64,000 nt of DNA from Actinomycetes bacterium (lineage in GTDB: Bacteria > Actinomycetota > Actinomycetes > Propionibacteriales > Propionibacteriaceae): NCBI GenBank assembly GCA_023458095.1, contig JAEXAS010000013.1, positions 62,001-126,000 of the forward strand, in the 5' to 3' direction. The position numbers and the translations under genes are program-made. Below are positions 17,824-25,797 of this stretch, piece by piece. The notes under the pieces were generated by a model. That model had not been told where the DNA came from. It was given only the letters and a program-made list of their open reading frames with translations, and searched no databases. Position 1 is the first letter of the stretch, and each line of letters opens with the position of its first letter.

Positions 17824-18832
17824 CTCCTTCGACCTGAGTCTGGCCGAACCGGCTGATGGCGCGGAACTGGCCGCGCTCTATCGCTGCGATGACGGTTTCG
17901 CCGGGGACATCCGGGTGCTCTTCGCCCGAGGCCAGGACGCCTACACCTCACTGTTGGCAGACGGTGAGCGCATCGTGGTGCCGATCATGCGGGAGCGCAC
18001 GTCGGGCCGAATCGTGGGCATGGGGGCCTGTGTCATCGCACCGGCCTGGGTCAACGGTGAGCTGACTCAGGTGGGATACCTCACCGGCATGAAGGTGCTG
18101 CCGCAATTCCGGCGCCGACTACGAATTCCGCAGGTCTACGCCTTCTTACGCGAGCACTCCGGCGAGGTCACCTGCTACTACACGACCATCCTGGCCGACA
18201 ATCCTCAGGCCCAGCGCATGCTCGAGCGGCCACGGCCGAACATGCCTGCCTACCGGCCTGTGGGGACCTACACCACGATCTTTGCGCGCAGAGCGCTGCG
18301 TCCGGGGCGGGTGGCGGGCGGGGGCACCGTGGCCGAACTGCTGGAGTTGGCCGGACCCGGCGCGAGGTTCAACCTCACCCGGGCCGAACCCGCCGCAGGA
18401 CTGAGCGATGCTCAGGTTCGGATCCTGCGCAGCGACGACGGCACTGCTTTGGCCGGCTGTGCGGTAACGGTGCCCGATCACAAGGAATACCTGGTGCAGG
18501 GCTACGGCGGACCGTATGCAGCGTTGTCCAGACTTCCCGTGCACTGGGCCGGATACCCGCGGTTACCCCGCGCCGGGTCGAGCGCTGACTACGCCTGTCT
18601 CAGCCTGCTCAGCGGGCAGCCTGCCGCCGTCAGTGCCCTGCTGCGGTCCGTGGCCTGGGAACAGCGCAAGCGCGACTTCGTCATGGCCGGAGTCGTCGAG
18701 GGCCATCCGCTGGCCGCTGCTCTGGCCGAGGTACGCGCCATCCGCTATCGCAGCGTCCTCTACACCGTGGGCTTCGCCAACACCCAGCACCTGGATGCGC
18801 GTCCGATAGGCCTGGAGGTCGGCCTGCTCTGA
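17807..18832 (+). CDS. GNAT-like acyltransferase B of the radical SAM/GH3 operon
   Basis: 341 aa, last gene of the operon. ATG 17807 lies inside the previous gene, with GGGGA about 9 nt before it. The protein looks like two GNAT-like halves: residues ~8-160 with VGYLTGMKVLPQFRRRLRIPQVYAFLREH (a position corresponding to the CoA loop) and residues ~190-330 with a second, less clear copy. The substrate is unknown. A hairpin repeat beginning 2 bp after the stop may terminate the operon. Confidence 0.65.
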   Translation: MNSPSDSFDLSLAEPADGAELAALYRCDDGFAGDIRVLFARGQDAYTSLLADGERIVVPIMRERTSGRIVGMGACVIAPAWVNGELTQVGYLTGMKVLPQFRRRLRIPQVYAFLREHSGEVTCYYTTILADNPQAQRMLERPRPNMPAYRPVGTYTTIFARRALRPGRVAGGGTVAELLELAGPGARFNLTRAEPAAGLSDAQVRILRSDDGTALAGCAVTVPDHKEYLVQGYGGPYAALSRLPVHWAGYPRLPRAGSSADYACLSLLSGQPAAVSALLRSVAWEQRKRDFVMAGVVEGHPLAAALAEVRAIRYRSVLYTVGFANTQHLDARPIGLEVGLL

Positions 18833-18906
18833 GCGGAATCGTCCTGACGAAGAGCGATTTTGCGCCCATCGTGGCAAAAACCACCTCCACAGGACGATTC
18901 CTCCCA
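18831..18906 (+). repeat. Palindromic repeat element, copy 1
   Basis: A 12-bp perfect inverted repeat, GGAATCGTCCTG (18835-18846) and CAGGACGATTCC (18890-18901), is separated by 43 nt containing an inner TTTTGC/GCAAAA pair. The whole would fold into a long hairpin. The outer 20 bp (18831-18850) match copy 2 at 19811 in 19 of 20 positions. It follows immediately on the end of the radical SAM operon. Confidence 0.85.
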
Positions 18907-18961
18907 GATTCGGCCTGGGGATGGTGACCCACCCGGCAGACCGCTGCCGACAGTGACGGCC

Positions 18962-19891
18962 ATGGACCCCCGTGCAGAAGCCCTGTTGACCGAGTTCGGC
19001 TTCATCAGGGTCGCCGAACACCCTGAACTTCGCTCCGAGCTCTCCCGGCGCAAACGGGCTGGCGACCTGGTTGCCCCTTTGCCGGGGGTCTATCTGCACC
19101 GTGCACACAGTCACACCGATTGGCTGCGCGCAGTCTCGGCCTGGGCTGGTCCGGAGGGAGTTCTTCATGCCGAGACGGCCGCCGCGATCTGGCTTCCCGA
19201 CCTTGCGGGACGGACCACCTCGGTGACCCATCCCCGTCTGCATTCCCGGAGCAACGTGGTCATCAACCGCCGCATGGTTCCTGAGGAATTCGTGGCTCGG
19301 CAGGGGGGCGTGCGATTCGCGCTGCCGGTCTATGCGGCAGTGGAACTGGCCGCGGCTGACGACGGGCGAGCTCTGTGCGAAGCACTGCGCCGCCGACTGG
19401 CCGATCAAGGCTCGATCGAGGCAGCGCTTGCCTGTCTGACGCGCTCTCCCGGCCAGGCGCGACGCTCAGCTGTGGTTGCCGCCACGGCCGGCAACCCCTG
19501 GTCCTATGCGGAGCTTCGGCTCCAGCGAATCCTGGTCAATGCTGGCATTGACGATTGGGTGGCGAATCAACCGCTGCGGTTGGCCGGGCGTCTACTGCGG
19601 CCCGACATCCGGTTTCGTCGATGCCGACTGATCGTCGAGTTCGATGGTCGGAGCACCCATGACAATCCCGCGCAGTATCTGGCCGATCGGGAGCGTCTCA
19701 ACCTGTTTGAGGCATGGGGTTTCCATGTTCTGCGCTTCGGTTGGGAGCACCTTGATCAGCCCGCTGACATCGTGGCGGCGGTGCGGGCGGCCCACTCCTG
19801 GGCGGTGGCTGAGCGGAATCGTCCTGGCGACCTCGACATCGCAGCCTCCAGACAGGTCAGGGCCTGTCCCCAGGACGATTCCTCTCAATAG
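18962..19891 (+). CDS. DUF559-domain protein with AbiEi-like N-terminal region
   Basis: 309 aa from ATG 18962. The N-terminal ~190 residues resemble the AbiEi/type IV antitoxin-like region (RRKRAGDLVAPLPGVYL near residues 25-45). The C-terminal DUF559 domain is a PD-(D/E)XK endonuclease-like fold related to Vsr (LLRPDIRF, LIVEFDGRSTH near 220-230, DRERLNLFEAWGFHVLRF). Such genes are scattered and frequently transferred in actinobacteria, and their role is not established. The last ~27 codons lie inside hairpin repeat copy 2, so the present C-terminus may have been changed by insertion of that repeat. Confidence 0.75.
   Translation: MDPRAEALLTEFGFIRVAEHPELRSELSRRKRAGDLVAPLPGVYLHRAHSHTDWLRAVSAWAGPEGVLHAETAAAIWLPDLAGRTTSVTHPRLHSRSNVVINRRMVPEEFVARQGGVRFALPVYAAVELAAADDGRALCEALRRRLADQGSIEAALACLTRSPGQARRSAVVAATAGNPWSYAELRLQRILVNAGIDDWVANQPLRLAGRLLRPDIRFRRCRLIVEFDGRSTHDNPAQYLADRERLNLFEAWGFHVLRFGWEHLDQPADIVAAVRAAHSWAVAERNRPGDLDIAASRQVRACPQDDSSQ
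19811..19887 (+). repeat. Palindromic repeat element, copy 2 (overlaps 3' end of the DUF559 gene)
   Basis: GGAATCGTCCTGG (19815-19827) and CCAGGACGATTCC (19870-19882) form a perfect 13-bp inverted repeat around 42 nt. The arms and flanks match copy 1 (shared GAGCGGAATCGTCCTG and CAGGACGATTCCTC), but the interior differs. It supplies the final codons and stop region of the DUF559 gene. Confidence 0.85.
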
Positions 19892-19933
19892 ACCAACCCG
19901 ACCGCGCACGGCCACCCATGCCAGGATTGCCTC

Positions 19934-22792
19934 ATGTCCCTGCCAAGCCAGCCTTTCGACTTCTTCGCCCAGGGAGAACTCCCCGCCCCGGCACTGTCCT
20001 ATGCGGACGCCGCCCAGGTGCTGTCCACCTTGGGGGTGAGTGGGGAACTGGTCGAGTTGGGTAGTCAACAGGACCAGAACTTCCTGGTTCGCGGCGTGGG
20101 GGTGCTGAAGCTGGCCAATCCGGCCTTTCCCGAGCAGGACGCCCTGGCCCAGGATGCTGCCGCCGTCCACATCGGCCAGCAATATCCGCACCTGCGACTG
20201 GCTCGAACCCTGCGCCGCGATGGCGCACCCGTCCATGCCGTGGTGGAGACCCCGGCTGGTCCGCTGGTGGCCCGGGTGCTGGAGTGGCTGCCCGGCGGCA
20301 CCTTCGTCGATCAGCCCTGGATCTCACCGGCCGCCGCAGCCGCCATGGGACGCATCGCCGCGCAGGTGAGCACTGCCCTGGCCGACTTCGAACATCCCGG
20401 GCTCACGCGCCGCCTGCAGTGGGACCTACGTTCCGCGCTGCCCGTGGTGGAGTTGATCGCCCCGGCCATCACCGATGACGCCGAGCGTGAGGCGGTCCTT
20501 TCAGCCGCGCAGCAAGCCTGGGCGGCGGTATCGGCGGTCTCGCAGGACTTGAGTGTCCAGGCCGGACACTTCGACCTCACCGACGACAATCTGGTGCGTG
20601 GCTCCGACGGTCTACCCGATGGCGTGATCGACTTCGGTGACCTGTCGATGTCGTGGCGGGTGGCCGAGTTGGCCGTGACTGTGTCGGGATTGCTGCATCA
20701 CACCGGACCCATGATCGAAACCTCCTTGGCGGCGATCCGGGCCTTCCACGCGCTGCGCCCGCTCACCCTTGCCGAGGCCGAGGCACTGTGGCCGCTGGTG
20801 GTGCTGCGCGGCGCGGTGCTGGTCGCCAGCGGACGCCAGCAGGCCGGGCTGGATGCCAGCAACGACTACGCCGCCAACGCGCTGGATCGGGAATGGCAGA
20901 TCTTCGCCGCGGCCACCTCGCTCCCGCTGCCGGTCATGACCGCGGTGATCACCGACGCGCTCGGGTTGAGCCGCCCACCGCTGCCGATCGGCGGCGAGCG
21001 GCTTACCAAGAAGGCACCGCGGCTCATCGGGCTGGGCGTGACCGACACCGCCACCAATGACGGCGCCTGGCTGGACGCCGAGTTGGCCGAACGGCTGGCC
21101 ACAGCCTCCGACTTCAGCGCCGCGGCCTGGGGCGTGCCGCGATTGAGTCAGACCCGGACACTCAGCCCCGAGGTGCCGGCGACGGTACCCACCTCGCTCA
21201 CTGTGTGGAGCGGGCGCCGCCGCAAACTGAAGGCTCCCTGGACGGGGCAGGTGCAGGTGGTCGACCAACGCCTGGTGCTGTCCGGAGTCGGCTACGACCT
21301 GGTCGTGACGGGCGCCGTCGAGACCGCCGAAGCGCCGTTCCGGGTGGTGGCCGGCGAAGTATTCGCCCACATCAACGGACGCATCGAAGTGCAGTTGGTG
21401 CGACCAGGATGGTCGGTGCCCCTGCTGGTTCCCGGCGATTCGGCACCAGGCTGGCTGGCCCTGACCGCCGATCCGGCCGGTTTGTTCGGACTGCCCAGTG
21501 CGGCCCGCCCGAGCATCGACCTGCTGGCTGAGCGCGAGGCGCACGTGGCCGGGGTCCAAGAGCACTACTACGCGACGCCGCCCCAGATCGAGCGGGGGTG
21601 GCGGGCCCAACTCATCGACACCGATGCCCGCGCCTACCTCGACATGGTGAACAACGTCACCAGTGTCGGCCATGCCCATCCCCGGCTGACGGCGGCGGTG
21701 GCCACCCAACTGGCGCGCCTGAACACCAACTCACGGTTCCACTACGGGGCGTTGCCGCGCTTCGCCGAGGCTCTCGCCGACACACTGCCTGCAGGCCTGG
21801 ACCAGGTGTTCTTGGTCAACTCCGGCTCCGAGGCGACCGATCTGGCGATCCGCTTGGCCATGGCTGCCACCGGACGGCGCGACATCGTCGCTCTGGCCGA
21901 GGCCTACCACGGCTGGACCTACGCCTCCGATGCGGTCTCCACCTCGGTGGCTGACAACCCCAACGCCTTGAGCACCCGCCCGGAGTGGGTGCACACCGTG
22001 GCGGCGCCGAATTCTTATCGCGGACGCTGGCGCGATGCGGAGGCGGCGAATTACGGGCCTGAGGCGGTGGCCCGCATCGGCGAACTCGCCGCGTCCGGCC
22101 ATGCCCCGGCGGGCTTCATCGCCGAGTCGATCTCGGGAAATGCCGGCGGAATCCTGCTGCCCGACGGCTATCTGGCGCAGGTCTATGCCGCCGTCAGGCA
22201 GGCCGGTGGGGTGGCCATCGCCGACGAGGTCCAGGTGGGCTATGGGCGCCTCGGCGACTGGTTCTGGGGTTTCCAGCAACAGGGGGTGATTCCTGACATC
22301 GTGGCGGTGGCCAAGTCGATGGGCAATGGCCATCCGTTGGGTGCGGTGATCACCACCGCACCGATCGCGGAGGCCTATCGCAGCGGGGGTTACTTCTTCT
22401 CGTCGACCGGCGGCAGCCCGGTGTCAGCCACCGTGGGCCTCACCGTGCTGGACATCATTCGTGACGAGAAGCTGCAAATCCATGCCCAGCAGGTCGGTGC
22501 TCGGTTGAAGGCGGGACTGCAGACTCTGACCGCCCGCCATGCCTGTGTGGGCACGGTGCACGGCCACGGGCTGTACCTCGGACTGGAGTTGGTCGCCGAT
22601 CGCCAGGCCCGCACTCCCGATGCCGCTCTGACCCGGGATCTGTGCGAACGCCTGCGCCAACTCGGCGTGATCATGCAGCCCACCGGAGACCACGGCAATG
22701 TGCTGAAGATCAAGCCGCCGCTGGTGGTCAGCGAAGCCGAAGTGGACTACTTCGTGACCATGGTCGATCAGGCCTTGGCCACCCTGCGCTGA
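19934..22792 (+). CDS. Phosphotransferase-class III aminotransferase fusion
   Basis: 952 aa, about twice the length of a simple aminotransferase. Residues ~30-320 are an APH/choline-kinase-like domain (NFLVRGVGVLKLA, then GHFDLTDDNLVRG and VIDFGDLSMSWRVAELA). A ~200-residue linker domain follows. Residues ~530-950 are a fold-type I, class III PLP aminotransferase with VNSGSEATDLAIRLA, IADEVQVGYGRLGDWFWGF and the PLP lysine Lys794 in AKSMGNGHPLGAV. It resembles proteins related to ethanolamine-phosphate phospho-lyase, where kinase and PLP lyase are joined. A phosphorylate-then-eliminate pathway on an amino alcohol is plausible but inferred. It converges on the helicase gene with 3 bp between the stops. 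Confidence 0.88.
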   Translation: MSLPSQPFDFFAQGELPAPALSYADAAQVLSTLGVSGELVELGSQQDQNFLVRGVGVLKLANPAFPEQDALAQDAAAVHIGQQYPHLRLARTLRRDGAPVHAVVETPAGPLVARVLEWLPGGTFVDQPWISPAAAAAMGRIAAQVSTALADFEHPGLTRRLQWDLRSALPVVELIAPAITDDAEREAVLSAAQQAWAAVSAVSQDLSVQAGHFDLTDDNLVRGSDGLPDGVIDFGDLSMSWRVAELAVTVSGLLHHTGPMIETSLAAIRAFHALRPLTLAEAEALWPLVVLRGAVLVASGRQQAGLDASNDYAANALDREWQIFAAATSLPLPVMTAVITDALGLSRPPLPIGGERLTKKAPRLIGLGVTDTATNDGAWLDAELAERLATASDFSAAAWGVPRLSQTRTLSPEVPATVPTSLTVWSGRRRKLKAPWTGQVQVVDQRLVLSGVGYDLVVTGAVETAEAPFRVVAGEVFAHINGRIEVQLVRPGWSVPLLVPGDSAPGWLALTADPAGLFGLPSAARPSIDLLAEREAHVAGVQEHYYATPPQIERGWRAQLIDTDARAYLDMVNNVTSVGHAHPRLTAAVATQLARLNTNSRFHYGALPRFAEALADTLPAGLDQVFLVNSGSEATDLAIRLAMAATGRRDIVALAEAYHGWTYASDAVSTSVADNPNALSTRPEWVHTVAAPNSYRGRWRDAEAANYGPEAVARIGELAASGHAPAGFIAESISGNAGGILLPDGYLAQVYAAVRQAGGVAIADEVQVGYGRLGDWFWGFQQQGVIPDIVAVAKSMGNGHPLGAVITTAPIAEAYRSGGYFFSSTGGSPVSATVGLTVLDIIRDEKLQIHAQQVGARLKAGLQTLTARHACVGTVHGHGLYLGLELVADRQARTPDAALTRDLCERLRQLGVIMQPTGDHGNVLKIKPPLVVSEAEVDYFVTMVDQALATLR

Positions 22793-22795
22793 GAC

Positions 22796-24598
22796 TCAGT
22801 CCTTCCAGCGGGCCTTGCTTCGCGACTTGCGCTCACCGGGACGCTCAGGCCTGCGGCTGGGTCGACGCTCACCGCGGTCGTTGCCGCGCGGGCCACGATC
22901 AGGGGTGAGCTCAATGAGCTTGCCCGAGATCCGGGTGGTCTTCAGCGCGTTCCAGGTGTCCTCGGAGAGGCGTCCGGGCAACTCGATCAAGGAGTGGTCC
23001 ATGCGAATGTCGATGTGACCGAAGTCCTCGCTGTGCAGGCCGCCCTCGTTGGCCAGGGCACCCACGATCTGGCGCGGGCCGATCTTGTGACGCTTGCCCA
23101 CGGCGATGCGATAGGTGACGAACTGCTGGTTCGTCTCACGGGGCCGCCGCGGCGGACGCTCCTCGCGCCGGTCAGGGCCGGATTCGCGGTCGCGGTCGCG
23201 GGCCGGACGGTCGGCGCGGTCTGGGCGGGTGCGGGACGCCCGGTCCGCAGCCGGGTCGAGCAGCATCGGCTCCTCACCTTGCAGGTTCAGCGCCAGCGCC
23301 GCTGCTACGTCCAGCTCCGGCACGTCGAACTCGCTGACGTAGTGAGCCACGACTTCGCGGAAGAACTCCAGCCGGTCCGAATCCAAGGCAGCGGTGATGG
23401 TCTCGTCGAAGCGGTTGAGCCGGGTGGCGTTGATGTCCTCGGCAGTCGGCAGGCCGACCTGGGTGAGTTCCTGACGGGTGGCGCGCTCGATGGTGCCCAA
23501 CAGGCGGCGTTCGCGCGGGGTCACGAAGGAGATCGCCTCGCCGCTGCGTCCGGCCCGTCCGGTGCGTCCAACGCGGTGCACATAGGACTCGGCGTCCAGC
23601 GGCAGGTCGAAGTTGATGACGTGGCTGATCCGGTCCACGTCCAGACCACGGGCGGCAACGTCGGTGGCCACCAGAATGTCGAGCTTGCCGGACTTGAGTT
23701 GTCCGATGACGCGCTCGCGCTGCGGCTGGGCGACGTCGCCGTTGATGGCGGCGGCGGAGAATCCCCGAGCCTGCAGCTTCTCGGCCAGGCTTTCGGTCTC
23801 GTTCTTGGTGCGGACGAACACGATCGCGCCTTCGAAGTTCTCCACTTCGAGGATGCGGGTGAGCGCGTCCACCTTTCCCGGGTAGGCGACCTGGAGGTAG
23901 CGGTGGCGCACATTCGGCGCCGTGCTGGTCTTGCCCTTGACCGACAATTCGAGCGGGTCGTTGAGGTACTTCTTGGTGAGCCGACGAATTGTGGACGGCA
24001 TGGTCGCCGAGAACAAGGCGACCTGCTTGTCGTCGGGGGTATCGGCCAGGATGGTCTCGATGTCTTCAGCGAAGCCCATGCTGAGCATTTCGTCGGCCTC
24101 ATCGAGCACCAGATAGCGCAACTGGGTCAGATCGAGGGTCCCCTTGTCGAGGTGATCCATGATGCGTCCGGGAGTGCCCACGACCACGTGGACGCCACGG
24201 GAGAGCGCACTGAGCTGAACGCCATAGCCCTGACCGCCATACACCGGCAGCACGTGGACATTGCTCAGCCGGGCGGCGTAGGACTGAAAAGCGTCACAGA
24301 CCTGCAGTGCAAGCTCACGTGTGGGGGCCAGCACCAGGGCTTGCGGCGCCTTCTGCTTGATGTCGAGGCGGGCCAGGATAGGCAGGGCGAAAGCGGCGGT
24401 CTTGCCCGTGCCGGTCTGGGCCAGACCAATGACGTCGCGACCCTCCAGCAGCGGCGGAATCGTGGCCGCTTGGATGGGTGATGGGCTTTCATAGCCGAGG
24501 TCTTTCAGGGTGCGCAGCAGCCGCTCTTCCAGGCCGAGTTCAGCGAAAGTAGGGGTGTCGGCGTCGGCGGAATCTGATTCAGGTCGTGCTGTCTTCAC
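22796..24598 (-). CDS. DEAD-box RNA helicase with DbpA-type RNA-binding domain
   Basis: 600 aa from GTG 24598. Q motif GYESPSPIQ, motif I AQTGTGKT (residues 60-67), motif II DEAD (about 166-169), motif III SAT and motif VI HRVGRTGRAG are all present. After an Arg/Asp-rich linker, residues ~495-575 form a DbpA/CsdA C-terminal RNA-binding domain, and the tail is a basic RG/RS-rich stretch. It probably unwinds structured RNA in ribosome assembly or cold adaptation. Start choice: TACGGT plus 6 nt directly precedes GTG, as in leaderless transcripts. An ATG at 24667 lacks any such signal. Confidence 0.93.
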   Translation of the reverse strand: MKTARPESDSADADTPTFAELGLEERLLRTLKDLGYESPSPIQAATIPPLLEGRDVIGLAQTGTGKTAAFALPILARLDIKQKAPQALVLAPTRELALQVCDAFQSYAARLSNVHVLPVYGGQGYGVQLSALSRGVHVVVGTPGRIMDHLDKGTLDLTQLRYLVLDEADEMLSMGFAEDIETILADTPDDKQVALFSATMPSTIRRLTKKYLNDPLELSVKGKTSTAPNVRHRYLQVAYPGKVDALTRILEVENFEGAIVFVRTKNETESLAEKLQARGFSAAAINGDVAQPQRERVIGQLKSGKLDILVATDVAARGLDVDRISHVINFDLPLDAESYVHRVGRTGRAGRSGEAISFVTPRERRLLGTIERATRQELTQVGLPTAEDINATRLNRFDETITAALDSDRLEFFREVVAHYVSEFDVPELDVAAALALNLQGEEPMLLDPAADRASRTRPDRADRPARDRDRESGPDRREERPPRRPRETNQQFVTYRIAVGKRHKIGPRQIVGALANEGGLHSEDFGHIDIRMDHSLIELPGRLSEDTWNALKTTRISGKLIELTPDRGPRGNDRGERRPSRRPERPGERKSRSKARWKD

Positions 24599-24958
24599 AA
24601 CAAGACCGTAGTGGGTCGACCTCCATCGGGCGAACCCAGCGAGCATTTCCGCCTCCGCCGACCGCATTTTGGCAGTAGGACTGCCGAGCCGCCCCCAACC
24701 CCACCCGCCGTTCCCCTGAGCCCCACTTCACCGCTCCCTGAGCCTGTCGAAGGGCCCACTGCGGCCTGCGGCTCATCTGGGATAAGGGCCACCGCCCCCT
24801 GAGCCCCACTTCACCGTTCCCTGAGCCTGTCGAAGGGCCCACCGCGGCCTGCCGCTTATCTGGGATAAGGGCCACCGTTCCCTGAGCCTGTCGAAGGGCA
24901 CCCCCGCTCCGCCAACCCCAAACCCAACGCCTTGTCCGACTCTCCTAAGCTCGGGCCC
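24599..24958. other. 360-bp intergenic stretch between divergent genes
   Basis: No convincing gene. The right two thirds are the tandem repeat array described separately. The left part holds the probable leaderless promoter of the helicase (TACGGT at 24609-24604 on the minus strand). At the right end TAAGCT (24946-24951) lies 7 nt before the GTG of the next gene and is its probable -10. Confidence 0.6.
24715..24900 (+). repeat. Tandem repeat array carrying CCCTGAGCCTGTCGAAGGG
   Basis: The 19-mer CCCTGAGCCTGTCGAAGGG occurs at 24736-24754, 24819-24837 and 24880-24898. The first two copies lie in near-identical 83-bp units (also sharing CCCCACTTCACCG and ATCTGGGATAAGGGCCACCG), and the third is truncated. 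The core is an imperfect palindrome. Closely similar CTTCGACAGGCTCAGG-type repeats are widespread in unrelated high-GC bacteria. Confidence 0.9.
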
Positions 24959-25615
24959 GTGAGCGGACGCCGGCGAATTCAGACGTGGTTGATCACCCTC
25001 ATCGCCATGGCTGCAGTCGTGATCCTGGCCCCCACTGGCTACGCCTTGGCCGCCTCGAATGGTCGAATCCGGTCCCTCGAAGCGGTGGCGTCCGCCCCGG
25101 TCGCCATCGTGTTCGGTGCCGGGCTGTGGTCCACCGGCAAGCCGATGCCCTACTTGGCCGCCCGGCTTGATCTGGCTGCGGAACTGTTCCGCGCCGGCAA
25201 GGTCAAGGCGATCCTGGTCTCCGGCGACAATCGACATGTCGACTACAACGAGCCGGACGCGATGCGCACCTACCTGGTCGATTCGGGAGTGCCCGCCGAG
25301 AAGGTGGTGGCCGACTATGCCGGCTTCGACACCTATGCCACCTGTGTGCGGGCTCAGCGCATCTTCGGTGCCCGTGAGGCCATTCTGACCAGCCAGAGCT
25401 ACCACCTGCCTCGCGCGATCGCCACCTGTCGCTCGGTGGGCATTGATGCTTGGGGTGTCGGCGATGAGAGCGGCCGGCGCAATGTCGCCGAGTGGCGCGA
25501 TGACTCGCTGCGCGAATGGCTGGCCAACCTCAAGATGGCCTGGGATCTCCTCAGCCGCCGCCAACCGCTGCTGGGGCCTGTGGAAACCAGCCTGGAGCAG
25601 GCGATCAACTCCTGA
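24959..25615 (+). CDS. SanA/YdcF-like (DUF218) membrane-anchored protein
   Basis: 218 aa. GTG 24959 is favoured over the TTG at 24932 because TAAGCT ends 7 nt before it. One N-terminal membrane anchor (WLITLIAMAAVVILAPTGYAL) precedes a DUF218 domain: VAIVFGAGL, LDLAAELFRAGKVKAILVSGD, PDAMRTYLVDSGVPAEKVVADYAGFDTYATCVRA and SYHLPRAI. The E. coli relatives SanA and YdcF affect envelope permeability; biochemistry is poorly defined. The catalytic reaction here is unknown. Confidence 0.88.
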   Translation: MSGRRRIQTWLITLIAMAAVVILAPTGYALAASNGRIRSLEAVASAPVAIVFGAGLWSTGKPMPYLAARLDLAAELFRAGKVKAILVSGDNRHVDYNEPDAMRTYLVDSGVPAEKVVADYAGFDTYATCVRAQRIFGAREAILTSQSYHLPRAIATCRSVGIDAWGVGDESGRRNVAEWRDDSLREWLANLKMAWDLLSRRQPLLGPVETSLEQAINS

Positions 25616-25797
25616 TCCGGGCCGCGATTTGCACCCCTGCACTGCCGGGGAGCACACTCGAGGTGCCCCGTACACAGGGCATCATCTCTTTCTCGTCTTT
25701 TGAGCGCGCACCATCCCTCGCGCCACGGCTCAAGACGGGTTCACCCATCACCGCGGACGCCGATGACGGCGCCGTCGACCTTTGAAAGGCACCGTCT

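Noticed and set aside
10278..18832. RiPP precursor peptide for the radical SAM operon
   Set aside because: Gene junctions overlap or are 5 bp, and the 81-bp divergent gap holds no short frame with a leader-like sequence. No precursor could be supported.
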